From an uncultured Brachyspira sp. (GTDB lineage Bacteria; Spirochaetota; Brachyspiria; Brachyspirales; Brachyspiraceae), in assembly GCF_910578695.1 (NCBI RefSeq), contig NZ_CAJTQJ010000039.1, forward strand, positions 1 through 24,590: a stretch of 24,590 nucleotides of DNA, in the 5' to 3' direction. The number at the start of each line of letters is the position of its first letter. Positions within the stretch are counted from its first letter, which is position 1. Shown here in pieces: positions 7,946-14,919 of this stretch. The notes under the pieces are model-generated. The model searched no databases. It worked only from the letters and a program-made list of their open reading frames with translations, and was not told the origin of the DNA. The position numbers were made by a program, and so were the translations under genes.

Positions 7946-7990
7946 AAGTACCTTAATTCTATACTACTAATAATTTTTGTCAAGTACTTT
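7946..7990. repeat. Paired AAGTACYTT boxes flanking the rimP promoter
   Basis: AAGTACCTT (7946-7954) and AAGTACTTT (7982-7990) are direct repeats 36 bases apart. One covers the predicted start point and the other touches the -35. Placement and spacing (about 3.4 helical turns) fit a two-site operator, but the motif is short and its second function is unproven. Confidence 0.3.
7956..7983 (-). promoter_or_regulatory. Sigma70 promoter for rimP-nusA-methyltransferase
   Basis: On the minus strand perfect TTGACA (7983-7978), a 16-base spacer and TAGAAT (7961-7956). The start point would be near 7949, giving a leader of about 103 bases that contains the intrinsic terminator at 7881-7928. Confidence 0.65.
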
Positions 7991-8023
7991 AATAAAATTT
8001 ATTATTATGTTAATTTAATATAA

Positions 8024-8051
8024 TTGACTTTTATAATTTTTCATATATTAT
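8024..8051 (+). promoter_or_regulatory. Likely sigma70 promoter for cardiolipin synthase
   Basis: TTGACT (8024-8029), a 16-base spacer and TATTAT (8046-8051). Transcription would start near 8058, about 24 bases before the ATG at 8082. The start point lies before the TTG at 8067 by only nine bases, which favours the ATG. Confidence 0.45.
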
Positions 8052-8081
8052 TGCAAAACATATTTTTTGATTGGCAGAGTG

Positions 8082-9608
8082 ATGATTTTCTATATTTTAA
8101 CTATTATATTTTTTTTATATGTAATATCTATAGCAGTAAAGATGCTGCTTGAAAACAGACCCCCTTACTCATTCATAGCTTGGCTCACGGTTTTGGTGTT
8201 CTTACCTTATATAGGAGTAGTATTTTATATATTTTTAGGAATAGATTGGAAAAAATCAAAAAAGAAAATTTCTGCTAAACTGCCTGAAGATATGATAAAA
8301 AAATATTTTTCATCTCTATTAAAAGAACAAATAAATATACTTGATAATATGCAGGGTAATTACAGCAGTAATGTAAAATTAGTTAAGCTTGCCATAAAAA
8401 GCGGATATTCTCCTATAACAGTTCAAAATGAAGTTTATGTATTCGATGAAGGGCAGGAACTTTTTGATGCTGTAATTCAAGATTTAAAACTAGCAGAAAA
8501 GACTATACATATGGAATATTTTATTTGGAGAAGCGATAAATTAGGAAATAAAATAAAAAATGTACTGATAAAAAAGGCAAATGAAGGAGTAGAAATAAGA
8601 CTTATTTTTGACGGGCTTGGATCATTAAATAGAATAAGTAAAAAATATAGAAAAGAATTAAAAGAAAATGGAATAAAATTTTTATACTACCATGATCCTT
8701 TTTCAATATTATGGACTAGATTTGTAAATTATAGAAATCATAGAAAAATAGTTGTAATAGACGGTATTGTATCATATATGGGAGGTATGAATCTAGGGCA
8801 GGAATATATAGACGGAGGAAAAAATTTTAATTCTTGGAAAGATGTTCATATGAGAATAGTAGGAGATGCATGCAATCTCATACAAAATGTTTTCGTCTGC
8901 GATTGGTATAATGCAGGAGGAAGAGATTTAGAGGTTTTCAATATTAATGAAAATAAATACAGACATTTGAGAAAAATTAAATATGCAGATAAAGAATTAG
9001 ATGAAGAAAAAGTTTCTATTATAAGAAAAGATCTGTTTCCAAAATCAAATACAGATAAATTTCTTCCCGTTCAGATTATAACATCAGGAGCAGATTCCAA
9101 ATGGGACAGCATACAAAAAGTTTATACCAAAATGATAGAAGAAGCAAAGGAAAGCATTTATATAGAAAGTCCTTATTTTGTACCTGATGAAGGATTTTTA
9201 AGTACTTTAGAAAATGCAGCTTTATCAGAAGTAGATGTGCATTTGATGATAACAGGAAATCCTGATAAATTAATTGCTTGGTGGGTTGCTCAGACTTACT
9301 TTGAAACTTTACTTAAAGCAGGCGTTAATATTTATCTTTATCAAAAAGGTTTTCTTCATAGTAAATTCTGCGTCATTGACGGCAGAATAGTATCATGCGG
9401 AACTTGCAATATGGATATAAGAAGTTTCTATCTGCATTATGAAATGAATGCTATTATATATGATATTGATACATCAAAAAAATTTGAAGATATATTCAAA
9501 AAAGATATGCTTAATTCTCATAAAATAACTGCTGAAGAATATTCTAAACAGCCTGTGCTGGTAAGACTTAGAAATTCAGCTTGCAGAATAATAGCTCCCG
9601 TTTTATAA
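8082..9608 (+). CDS. cls: Cardiolipin synthase (phospholipase D superfamily)
   Basis: It joins two phosphatidylglycerol molecules into cardiolipin and glycerol at the inner membrane. The N-terminus has two hydrophobic segments (PLDNase_N type: residues about 1-22 and 30-55). Two HKD motifs follow: NHRKIVVIDG with His220/Lys222, and LHSKFCVIDG with His426/Lys428, each with downstream Gly/Asn residues (GGMN and GTCN). The length (508) is typical. An in-frame TTG at 8067 and GTG at 8079 precede the ATG at 8082. I chose the ATG because it opens the hydrophobic helix and suits the promoter. The Shine-Dalgarno is weak (GGCAGAG). The LRR protein gene follows after 27 bases and is probably cotranscribed. 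Confidence 0.95.
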   Translation: MIFYILTIIFFLYVISIAVKMLLENRPPYSFIAWLTVLVFLPYIGVVFYIFLGIDWKKSKKKISAKLPEDMIKKYFSSLLKEQINILDNMQGNYSSNVKLVKLAIKSGYSPITVQNEVYVFDEGQELFDAVIQDLKLAEKTIHMEYFIWRSDKLGNKIKNVLIKKANEGVEIRLIFDGLGSLNRISKKYRKELKENGIKFLYYHDPFSILWTRFVNYRNHRKIVVIDGIVSYMGGMNLGQEYIDGGKNFNSWKDVHMRIVGDACNLIQNVFVCDWYNAGGRDLEVFNINENKYRHLRKIKYADKELDEEKVSIIRKDLFPKSNTDKFLPVQIITSGADSKWDSIQKVYTKMIEEAKESIYIESPYFVPDEGFLSTLENAALSEVDVHLMITGNPDKLIAWWVAQTYFETLLKAGVNIYLYQKGFLHSKFCVIDGRIVSCGTCNMDIRSFYLHYEMNAIIYDIDTSKKFEDIFKKDMLNSHKITAEEYSKQPVLVRLRNSACRIIAPVL

Positions 9609-9635
9609 TAATTAAAATATTTATAAGGTAATATT

Positions 9636-10589
9636 ATGATGAAAAAAGTAAAAATTTCAGAATTAGATAATCAAGCCATTTTCGATTTAGGAATTGAAAA
9701 AGAAAGTTTAATACTATTTATTGATGATATTGGAATATCAAAAGAAAATATATCAGTACTTAATGAACTTTTAAGAACAAGAGAAGATTTCTTTTTAAAT
9801 ATATCTTCAGAAAAAAATGAAAGCAGTAAAAATAATATAAGCGGAAATGATTTGCTTATAGCTTTACCTGATATTAGAAACCTTATATATCATGCTTCTC
9901 TTAAACATCCGTTAAAAGATATCAGCATATTTTCAAGACTTATAAATTTAAGAAGCCTTCATCTATACGGAGATTTGCCAAAGGATATGGAATTAAAGCC
10001 TCTTGATAATATAGAAAATTTAGAAAGCGTTTATATAGAAAACGGGCTTACATTAAAGCAAGATGTTTATTTATCTATGAGAAGTACAATAAAAGAAATA
10101 GGTGCAGGAATATTTAGAATGGAATCTTTTGATAAGAATCCTAATCTAAAAAAAATAGCCGTTCTTAAAGGAGTTTCTCATGAAGAAGAAATTCCTAAAA
10201 AACTTCCTGAACTAGAAGAACTATATATAGAAAAAGGAAAAAATATTAGATCATTTAATTTTATTTCAGAAATGAAAACTCTTAAAACATTAGAACTAAA
10301 TGATATACCTACTTTAAAAGAGATGCCTGATTTAAGTAATTTAGAAAATCTTACAAAAGTTATTTTAATTAATTTAAGAAGTCTTGAGAATATGGATTCA
10401 GTATTAAATCATACAAGAATAAGAACTTTAATATTAGAAAATATAAAATGCTTTAATATAGATATGCTTTCAAAGGAAACGGCTCCAAGACTAAAATATG
10501 TATCTGTTATCAGTGATGATAAAAATTGGGATAAAAAAATAAAAAAATTATTAGAAGAAAAGGGATACAAAGACTATAATGAAAATTAA
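9636..10589 (+). CDS. Leucine-rich-repeat-like protein of unknown function
   Basis: I do not recognise a named family. Residues from about 85 to the end contain irregular leucine-rich repeats: LINLRSLHLYGDLP, LPELEELYIEKGKNI, MKTLKTLELNDIPTL and LENLTKVILINLRSL, each about 21-25 residues apart. The N-terminal 80 residues are a separate mixed region with no repeats. There is no signal peptide or membrane segment, so the protein is probably cytoplasmic and may bind a protein partner. Two ATGs are adjacent (9636 and 9639); AAGG at 9626-9629 suits either. The 27-base gap after cardiolipin synthase suggests one operon. LRR proteins are common paralogous families in Brachyspira, so this may be one member rather than a cls partner. 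Confidence 0.75.
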   Translation: MMKKVKISELDNQAIFDLGIEKESLILFIDDIGISKENISVLNELLRTREDFFLNISSEKNESSKNNISGNDLLIALPDIRNLIYHASLKHPLKDISIFSRLINLRSLHLYGDLPKDMELKPLDNIENLESVYIENGLTLKQDVYLSMRSTIKEIGAGIFRMESFDKNPNLKKIAVLKGVSHEEEIPKKLPELEELYIEKGKNIRSFNFISEMKTLKTLELNDIPTLKEMPDLSNLENLTKVILINLRSLENMDSVLNHTRIRTLILENIKCFNIDMLSKETAPRLKYVSVISDDKNWDKKIKKLLEEKGYKDYNEN

Positions 10590-10681
10590 TTTATATATAA
10601 AAATTTATAAGTAAAAATTTTATATACAATAAAAATTATAAAAAATCAAAAATATAATAATTTGATTTTAAAAGCTAGCAG

Positions 10682-10722
10682 AAAAACAAAAAAGAATGAG
10701 CCTGATTATTCAAGCCCATTCT
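10682..10722 (-). terminator. Intrinsic terminator of the second chemoreceptor gene
   Basis: Arms 10722-10710 and 10705-10693 (minus strand) form 13 continuous pairs when two G-U wobbles are allowed, with a four-base loop. They are followed by T6-G-T5. On the plus strand the same two positions become A-C mismatches and no T-run follows. This shows the terminator serves the minus-strand gene and not the LRR gene. Confidence 0.85.
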
Positions 10723-10748
10723 AAAAATAATTTTAATATTATAAAGTT

Positions 10749-12608
10749 TTACAATTTGAAATAACTTACAATATCTATTAATTTTTGTGCTTCGCTGCTT
10801 AATGTTACGCTTGCTTCTTTTGTCTGTTCTACCAAGCTGGCATTTTCCTGAGTACCTGCATCCATTTTTATTACTGCCTGATTAACCTGATAAACTCCGC
10901 TTTGCTGTTCTAATGCTGTTGTAGAAATATCTTTCATTATGCTTGCTGTATTTTCTATTTTATCTTTAATATCGGCAAATATTTCCTGAGATTTTCTAGC
11001 TTCTTCTGCTGCTACCTTTATTTTATCATCAGAATCTGATATTAAAGAAGTAATGTCTTTTACAGAAGTTTGGGTATTCTGTGCAAGAGTTCTAACCTCA
11101 GATGCCACAACAGAAAATCCTCTGCCCTGCTCCCCTGCTCTTGCAGCTTCAACTGATGCATTTAATGCTAATATATTAGTTTGAAAAGCTATATCTTCTA
11201 TCAATTTTGTTATATTAGTAATTTTTCGGCTTGATTCAAAAACATCTTCCATACTTTTTGTAGTGCTGTCTATTATAAAACCAGCTTCTTCTACAGATTT
11301 TTTTGAATCATTCATCATATTATTGCCTATTACAGATTGTTCAGCAGATTTTTTTATAGAAGATGCCATTTGCTCCATAGAACTAGCAGTTTGCTCCAAT
11401 GATGAAGACTGAGACTGAGTTCTTAAAGATAAATCATTATTGCAGCTTTCTAACTCTTTTGAAATTAATTCTATATTATTAGAAGAATCTATTATATTGC
11501 TTGCTATATGTTTTAGCTTTTCTATAGTATTATTAAATCCATTAGCTATAATTCCAAATTCATGATTTTGATATTTTATGCTTAAAAATTTAGAAGGTGC
11601 AGATACAGTTAAATCTCCATTTCCAAGTTTATTCAAATCTATAGCTATTCTTGATAAAATACTAGATATATTTTTATTAACATATAAAATGACAATTAAT
11701 GATGTTATAAGAAGGAGTAATATACTTAATATAATAGTTATTATTATAAGAGTATTTCTATCTGAATAAAATTCGCTGTCAAGCATAGTAACGCACATTA
11801 TCCAATTAATATTATCAAGTCTTGAAAAAGCCATAACTTTCTCTCCGTCATCTTCATAATGCAAAACTCCCTTTCTCTGTGAAGCAGCAGCAGATAATGC
11901 ATTTTTAGAGCCCATTGATACAGTATTAATTTTAGAAATATCTCTATGTGCAACTCTCTTACCCTCTTCATCTACAACATAAATATTTCCTGTTTTACCT
12001 ATAGTAATCTCAGAAAAATATTTTTTAGCAAAATTATTCCACTTCAATTCTGCAGCTAATATTCCTACAGGCTCGCCGTTATTATCAAATACTCCAGACA
12101 ATAAAGTAATAACATATTCATTATTAATCAAAGATATTTCTATCTCATCATCTATAGAATATCTGTATCCGCTGTCTATTAAACGCTGCCATAATCTTCT
12201 ATGAGAAATATCGCTTTCTAAAGCATTTTGATTATTATAAGTACTTTTTATAAGTCTGCCATTTAAATCAAACAGAGAAAAAGAAGAAAAATGCATTTCT
12301 AATTCTACTAATAACTCATCAAGCTCATTTTCAGCAATAGTTAAATTATGTTCATTAGGCTCTTTGAAATAATCTAAAAATTCTGATTCTTTTGCTATTA
12401 TAGAAGTTAAATCTATCTGATCATTTAACCATACAGAAACTAAATCTCTGTATCCGTCAGCTGTTTCTGAAAAACCTCTTAAAGCTGTTCTTTCTATAAA
12501 TGCAGCAGAAGTAGATATTATTACTATCATAAGAATAATAAGCATCACAGCTATAGATAATATAATAGTAAAAGGCATTTTAAATTTTAAAGTTTGTGTA
12601 AATTTCAT
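10749..12608 (-). CDS. Methyl-accepting chemotaxis protein with dCache-type sensor
   Basis: This is a second chemoreceptor with the classical layout. A membrane segment (about residues 13-36) is followed by a large periplasmic double-Cache region (about 37-284) with motifs such as GKTGNIYVVDEEG. A second membrane segment (about 286-311), HAMP (about 312-367) and the signalling coiled coil to residue 619 follow. The tip IAFQTNILALNASVEAARAG then EQGRGF is canonical. A LEQTASSMEQMASSI methylation helix is present, which the receptor at 260-2092 has in altered form. No CheR pentapeptide is seen at the end (SYFKL). The ribosome site is a run of six Gs six bases before the ATG. It is monocistronic, with its own promoter and terminator. 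The ligand is unknown. Confidence 0.95.
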   Translation of the reverse strand: MKFTQTLKFKMPFTIILSIAVMLIILMIVIISTSAAFIERTALRGFSETADGYRDLVSVWLNDQIDLTSIIAKESEFLDYFKEPNEHNLTIAENELDELLVELEMHFSSFSLFDLNGRLIKSTYNNQNALESDISHRRLWQRLIDSGYRYSIDDEIEISLINNEYVITLLSGVFDNNGEPVGILAAELKWNNFAKKYFSEITIGKTGNIYVVDEEGKRVAHRDISKINTVSMGSKNALSAAASQRKGVLHYEDDGEKVMAFSRLDNINWIMCVTMLDSEFYSDRNTLIIITIILSILLLLITSLIVILYVNKNISSILSRIAIDLNKLGNGDLTVSAPSKFLSIKYQNHEFGIIANGFNNTIEKLKHIASNIIDSSNNIELISKELESCNNDLSLRTQSQSSSLEQTASSMEQMASSIKKSAEQSVIGNNMMNDSKKSVEEAGFIIDSTTKSMEDVFESSRKITNITKLIEDIAFQTNILALNASVEAARAGEQGRGFSVVASEVRTLAQNTQTSVKDITSLISDSDDKIKVAAEEARKSQEIFADIKDKIENTASIMKDISTTALEQQSGVYQVNQAVIKMDAGTQENASLVEQTKEASVTLSSEAQKLIDIVSYFKL

Positions 12609-12614
12609 AAAATA

Positions 12615-12620
12615 CCCCCC
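12615..12620 (-). promoter_or_regulatory. G6 homopolymer acting as ribosome binding site
   Basis: The minus strand reads GGGGGG, then TATTTT, then ATG at 12608. The run sits exactly where a Shine-Dalgarno should be, and no AGGAG-type element is present. A six-base G tract is conspicuous in sequence this AT-rich and could change length by slippage. Confidence 0.45.
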
Positions 12621-12646
12621 GTATATAACTCAATTATTATAATTAT

Positions 12647-12675
12647 ATAATATAAAAAATATTTAAAAAAGTCAA
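12647..12675 (-). promoter_or_regulatory. Sigma70 promoter for the second chemoreceptor
   Basis: On the minus strand TTGACT (12675-12670), a 17-base spacer and TATTAT (12652-12647). The leader would be about 32 bases and include the G6 ribosome site. Confidence 0.5.
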
Positions 12676-12719
12676 TATTTTGTAAATATTTTTTGCTAAA
12701 AAATAAATAAAAATATTGA
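12672..12719. repeat. Inverted repeat in the chemoreceptor/galactokinase divergent region
   Basis: TCAATATTTT (12672-12681) and AAAATATTGA (12710-12719) are perfect 10-base inverted arms around a 28-base AT-rich centre. The left arm overlaps the chemoreceptor -35. It may be an operator, but AT bias makes chance repeats common. Confidence 0.3.
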
Positions 12720-12783
12720 TTTTTTACATTAAAATTGAATATTTTTAAATTATGTAAACTATTTTTAGTTTATATTATTATCT

Positions 12784-12812
12784 TTGACAAAATTAATATA
12801 ATTATATATCAT
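12784..12812 (+). promoter_or_regulatory. Sigma70 promoter for galactokinase
   Basis: Perfect TTGACA (12784-12789), a 17-base spacer and TATCAT (12807-12812). Transcription near 12819 would give a leader of about 22 bases with AAGGA at 12830-12834. Confidence 0.55.
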
Positions 12813-12840
12813 ATAGCATATAAAAGTATAAGGATTTGAT

Positions 12841-14124
12841 ATGTATAATATAAGCCAGTTAAAAAAACTATTAAAAGAAAATGGTATGGATCAAAAATTC
12901 TCTTTAATATACGGAGGAGATAAAAAAAGCATATTAGAGGCATATAATAGATTAGATGATACGATAAAACATTTTGAAAGCATAGAAAAAACAGAAGAAG
13001 TGTATTTATTTAGTGCTTCAGGAAGAACAGAGCTTTCTGGAAATCATACAGATCATAATAACGGATATGTATTAACTGCATCTATAAATTTAGATAAGCT
13101 TGCAGCAGTTTCAAAAAGAGATGATAAAAAAATAATAGTTTATACTGATTATTCTAATAATCCTGACATTATAGATATTGATGATTTAAATATAAATAAA
13201 AATGAATATGGAAAATCCAGTGCTTTGGTAAGAGGTGTTTGTGCTGCAATAAAAAATAAAGGCGGCAATATAGGAGGATGCACAGTAAGTTTAAATAATA
13301 AAGTACTTATAGGAAGCGGATTAAGCAGCTCTGCAAGTTTTGAATCTTTAATAGGAGAGATACAGAATGCTTTATATAATGATGATAAGATAAGCAAAGC
13401 TGATATAGCAAAAATAGGACAATATGCTGAAAATATATATTTTGGAAAGCCTTGCGGACTTATGGATCAGATGGGATGTTCTATAGGAGGAATTATATCT
13501 ATAGACCTTGAAAATAATGATAATCCTATAATAGAAAAAGTAGAATATGATTTTGAAAGCAATGGTTATGCTCTTATGATAGTAGATGTAAAAGGAGATC
13601 ATAGCGGACTTACAAATGAATATGCAGCAATAAGAGAAGAGATGAATGCTATTGCAAAGTATTTTGGAAAAAAAGTATGCAGAGAAATAAATAAACAGGA
13701 ATTAATAGAAAATGCTTCAAAACTAAGAACAGAAATAGGAGACAGGGCAGTAATGAGGGCTTATCACTTTTTAGAGGAAAATGAAAGGGTAATTAATCAA
13801 ATAAAAGCTCTTAAAAATAATGATATAAGCACATATATAAAACTTATGAATGAATCAGGACTTTCAAGTTTTATGTATTTACAAAACTGCTATTCTATTA
13901 CAAGTTCAAAAAATATGGGTATAGCTTTAGGATTAACTTTGACAAAAGATTTTCTTAAAGGAGAAGGTGCATGCCGAGTACATGGAGGAGGATTTGCGGG
14001 CACTATACAGGCTTTGATGCCTATAAATACCGTAGAAGAGTATAAAAAATATATGGATTCAATATTCGGAGAAGGAAGTACTGTAAAAATAAGAGTAAGA
14101 CAATCGCCTGTTTGTGAAATATAA
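12841..14124 (+). CDS. galK: Galactokinase (GHMP kinase family)
   Basis: It phosphorylates galactose to galactose 1-phosphate with ATP, the first Leloir step. GRTELSGNHTDHNNG (from residue 61) is the galactose-binding signature in the variant seen in long Firmicutes-type galactokinases. The ATP-binding GHMP loop is GSGLSSSAS (Ser162-164). The catalytic aspartate is expected at Asp209 in CGLMDQ. The third motif is CRVHGGGFAGT near residue 380. At 427 residues it is longer than the E. coli enzyme (382). The ATG has AAGGA six bases upstream. No galT, galE or transporter gene is adjacent. A kinase of another sugar in the same superfamily cannot be excluded from sequence alone. Confidence 0.88.
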   Translation: MYNISQLKKLLKENGMDQKFSLIYGGDKKSILEAYNRLDDTIKHFESIEKTEEVYLFSASGRTELSGNHTDHNNGYVLTASINLDKLAAVSKRDDKKIIVYTDYSNNPDIIDIDDLNINKNEYGKSSALVRGVCAAIKNKGGNIGGCTVSLNNKVLIGSGLSSSASFESLIGEIQNALYNDDKISKADIAKIGQYAENIYFGKPCGLMDQMGCSIGGIISIDLENNDNPIIEKVEYDFESNGYALMIVDVKGDHSGLTNEYAAIREEMNAIAKYFGKKVCREINKQELIENASKLRTEIGDRAVMRAYHFLEENERVINQIKALKNNDISTYIKLMNESGLSSFMYLQNCYSITSSKNMGIALGLTLTKDFLKGEGACRVHGGGFAGTIQALMPINTVEEYKKYMDSIFGEGSTVKIRVRQSPVCEI

Positions 14125-14136
14125 GATTATAATAAT

Positions 14137-14156
14137 AAAAAGCTATTATGCCTTTT
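14137..14156. terminator. Terminator between galactokinase and the flavoprotein gene
   Basis: AAAAAGC (14137-14143) faces GCCTTTT (14150-14156) around a six-base loop. On the minus strand all seven pairs form (one G-U) and the T-run follows as GCTTTTTATTATTA. On plus one A-C mismatch weakens the stem. It lies between convergent gene ends and is better oriented for the flavoprotein gene. Confidence 0.5.
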
Positions 14157-14179
14157 GTTAATATTTAATGATATAAATT

Positions 14180-14875
14180 TTAATCTTTCCAAGGTAATAT
14201 GTTTTTAAGCCAGCCTCTTTCATTCCAATAATTAAAATCATTCTCGGTAAAATTCTTCTTTTTATGTAAAGATTTAGCTATCTTAAAAAATGCTTTTGTT
14301 TTCATAGAAGGCTTAACTTTACCATATTCCCTTTTTATTTTTTCTGCTGCTAAATCAATTTGTTTAGTAATATAAGATTTTATATCATCTTTAACATTAT
14401 TCCAATTTATTTCTTTTATAGCAAACCCTAACTTATATGTTTTTGCTATTCCCCAAAAGAAAGTACTGTCTGCCATATCTTTATTTGTGCTTTTCATACC
14501 TCCGCCTGCAGCAGTACAAATGCATACAGCCTGTTTTTTAAACATAGATTTTTCAGGTCTATGAACCATCCATCTATAGCCGTAATGATCCAAAAAAGCT
14601 TTCATAGCACCTGTTGCATGAAATACATATACAGGACTTGACAATATTATTATATCAGCATTATCCATAGCTTCAGTAATAGGCTTAAGCTTTTCATAAT
14701 GAGGACATAATGTTTCGGATTTCAAAAAACAATTATTACAGCCTGTGCAAAAATTATTAAAATCTCTAGGGAGAAAAAACTCTGTAACCTCTCCGCCCAA
14801 TCTGTCATAAAGCATTTTTGCTGCATTATATGTAGAACCTTTATGATTTTGTCCATGTATAACAGTTATTTTCAT
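14180..14875 (-). CDS. Iron-sulfur flavoprotein-like NAD(P)H-dependent FMN reductase
   Basis: This is a flavodoxin-fold protein. The N-terminal MKITVIHGQNHKGSTYNAA is the FMN phosphate-binding loop of the FMN_red family. The SSPVYVFHATGAMKAFLDH block is the second flavin contact region. Cys43, Cys46, Cys49 and Cys57 form CxxCxxCx7C, the compact cluster motif of archaeal and clostridial iron-sulfur flavoproteins, so a 4Fe-4S cluster as well as FMN is likely. A basic C-terminal extension of about 60 residues (from about 170) follows the core. The role would be electron transfer or detoxification of oxidants; the substrate is not known. Its ribosome site is weak. It is last in a minus-strand series after fapA (44-base gap). 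Confidence 0.82.
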   Translation of the reverse strand: MKITVIHGQNHKGSTYNAAKMLYDRLGGEVTEFFLPRDFNNFCTGCNNCFLKSETLCPHYEKLKPITEAMDNADIIILSSPVYVFHATGAMKAFLDHYGYRWMVHRPEKSMFKKQAVCICTAAGGGMKSTNKDMADSTFFWGIAKTYKLGFAIKEINWNNVKDDIKSYITKQIDLAAEKIKREYGKVKPSMKTKAFFKIAKSLHKKKNFTENDFNYWNERGWLKNILPWKD

Positions 14876-14879
14876 TTAT

Positions 14880-14911
14880 ATATTATACCTATTATATATT
14901 ATGCCTATTAT
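14880..14911. repeat. Tandem 16-base repeat
   Basis: ATATTATACCTATTAT (14880-14895) is followed directly by ATATTATGCCTATTAT (14896-14911), differing at one base. It fills most of the gap upstream of the flavoprotein gene and includes its only possible ribosome-binding purines on the minus strand. Confidence 0.6.
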
Positions 14912-14919
14912 ATAAGCTA

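Noticed and set aside
7817..8023. Plus-strand open frame of 68 codons in the rimP/cls intergenic region
   Set aside because: It runs across the rimP leader terminator and promoter in antisense, lacks a ribosome site and looks like low-complexity AT-rich sequence.
10594..10626. AT-rich inverted repeat after the LRR gene (TATATAAAA/TTTTATATA)
   Set aside because: It has no G-C pairs and no T-run on the plus strand after the stem. Such repeats are expected by chance at this base composition.
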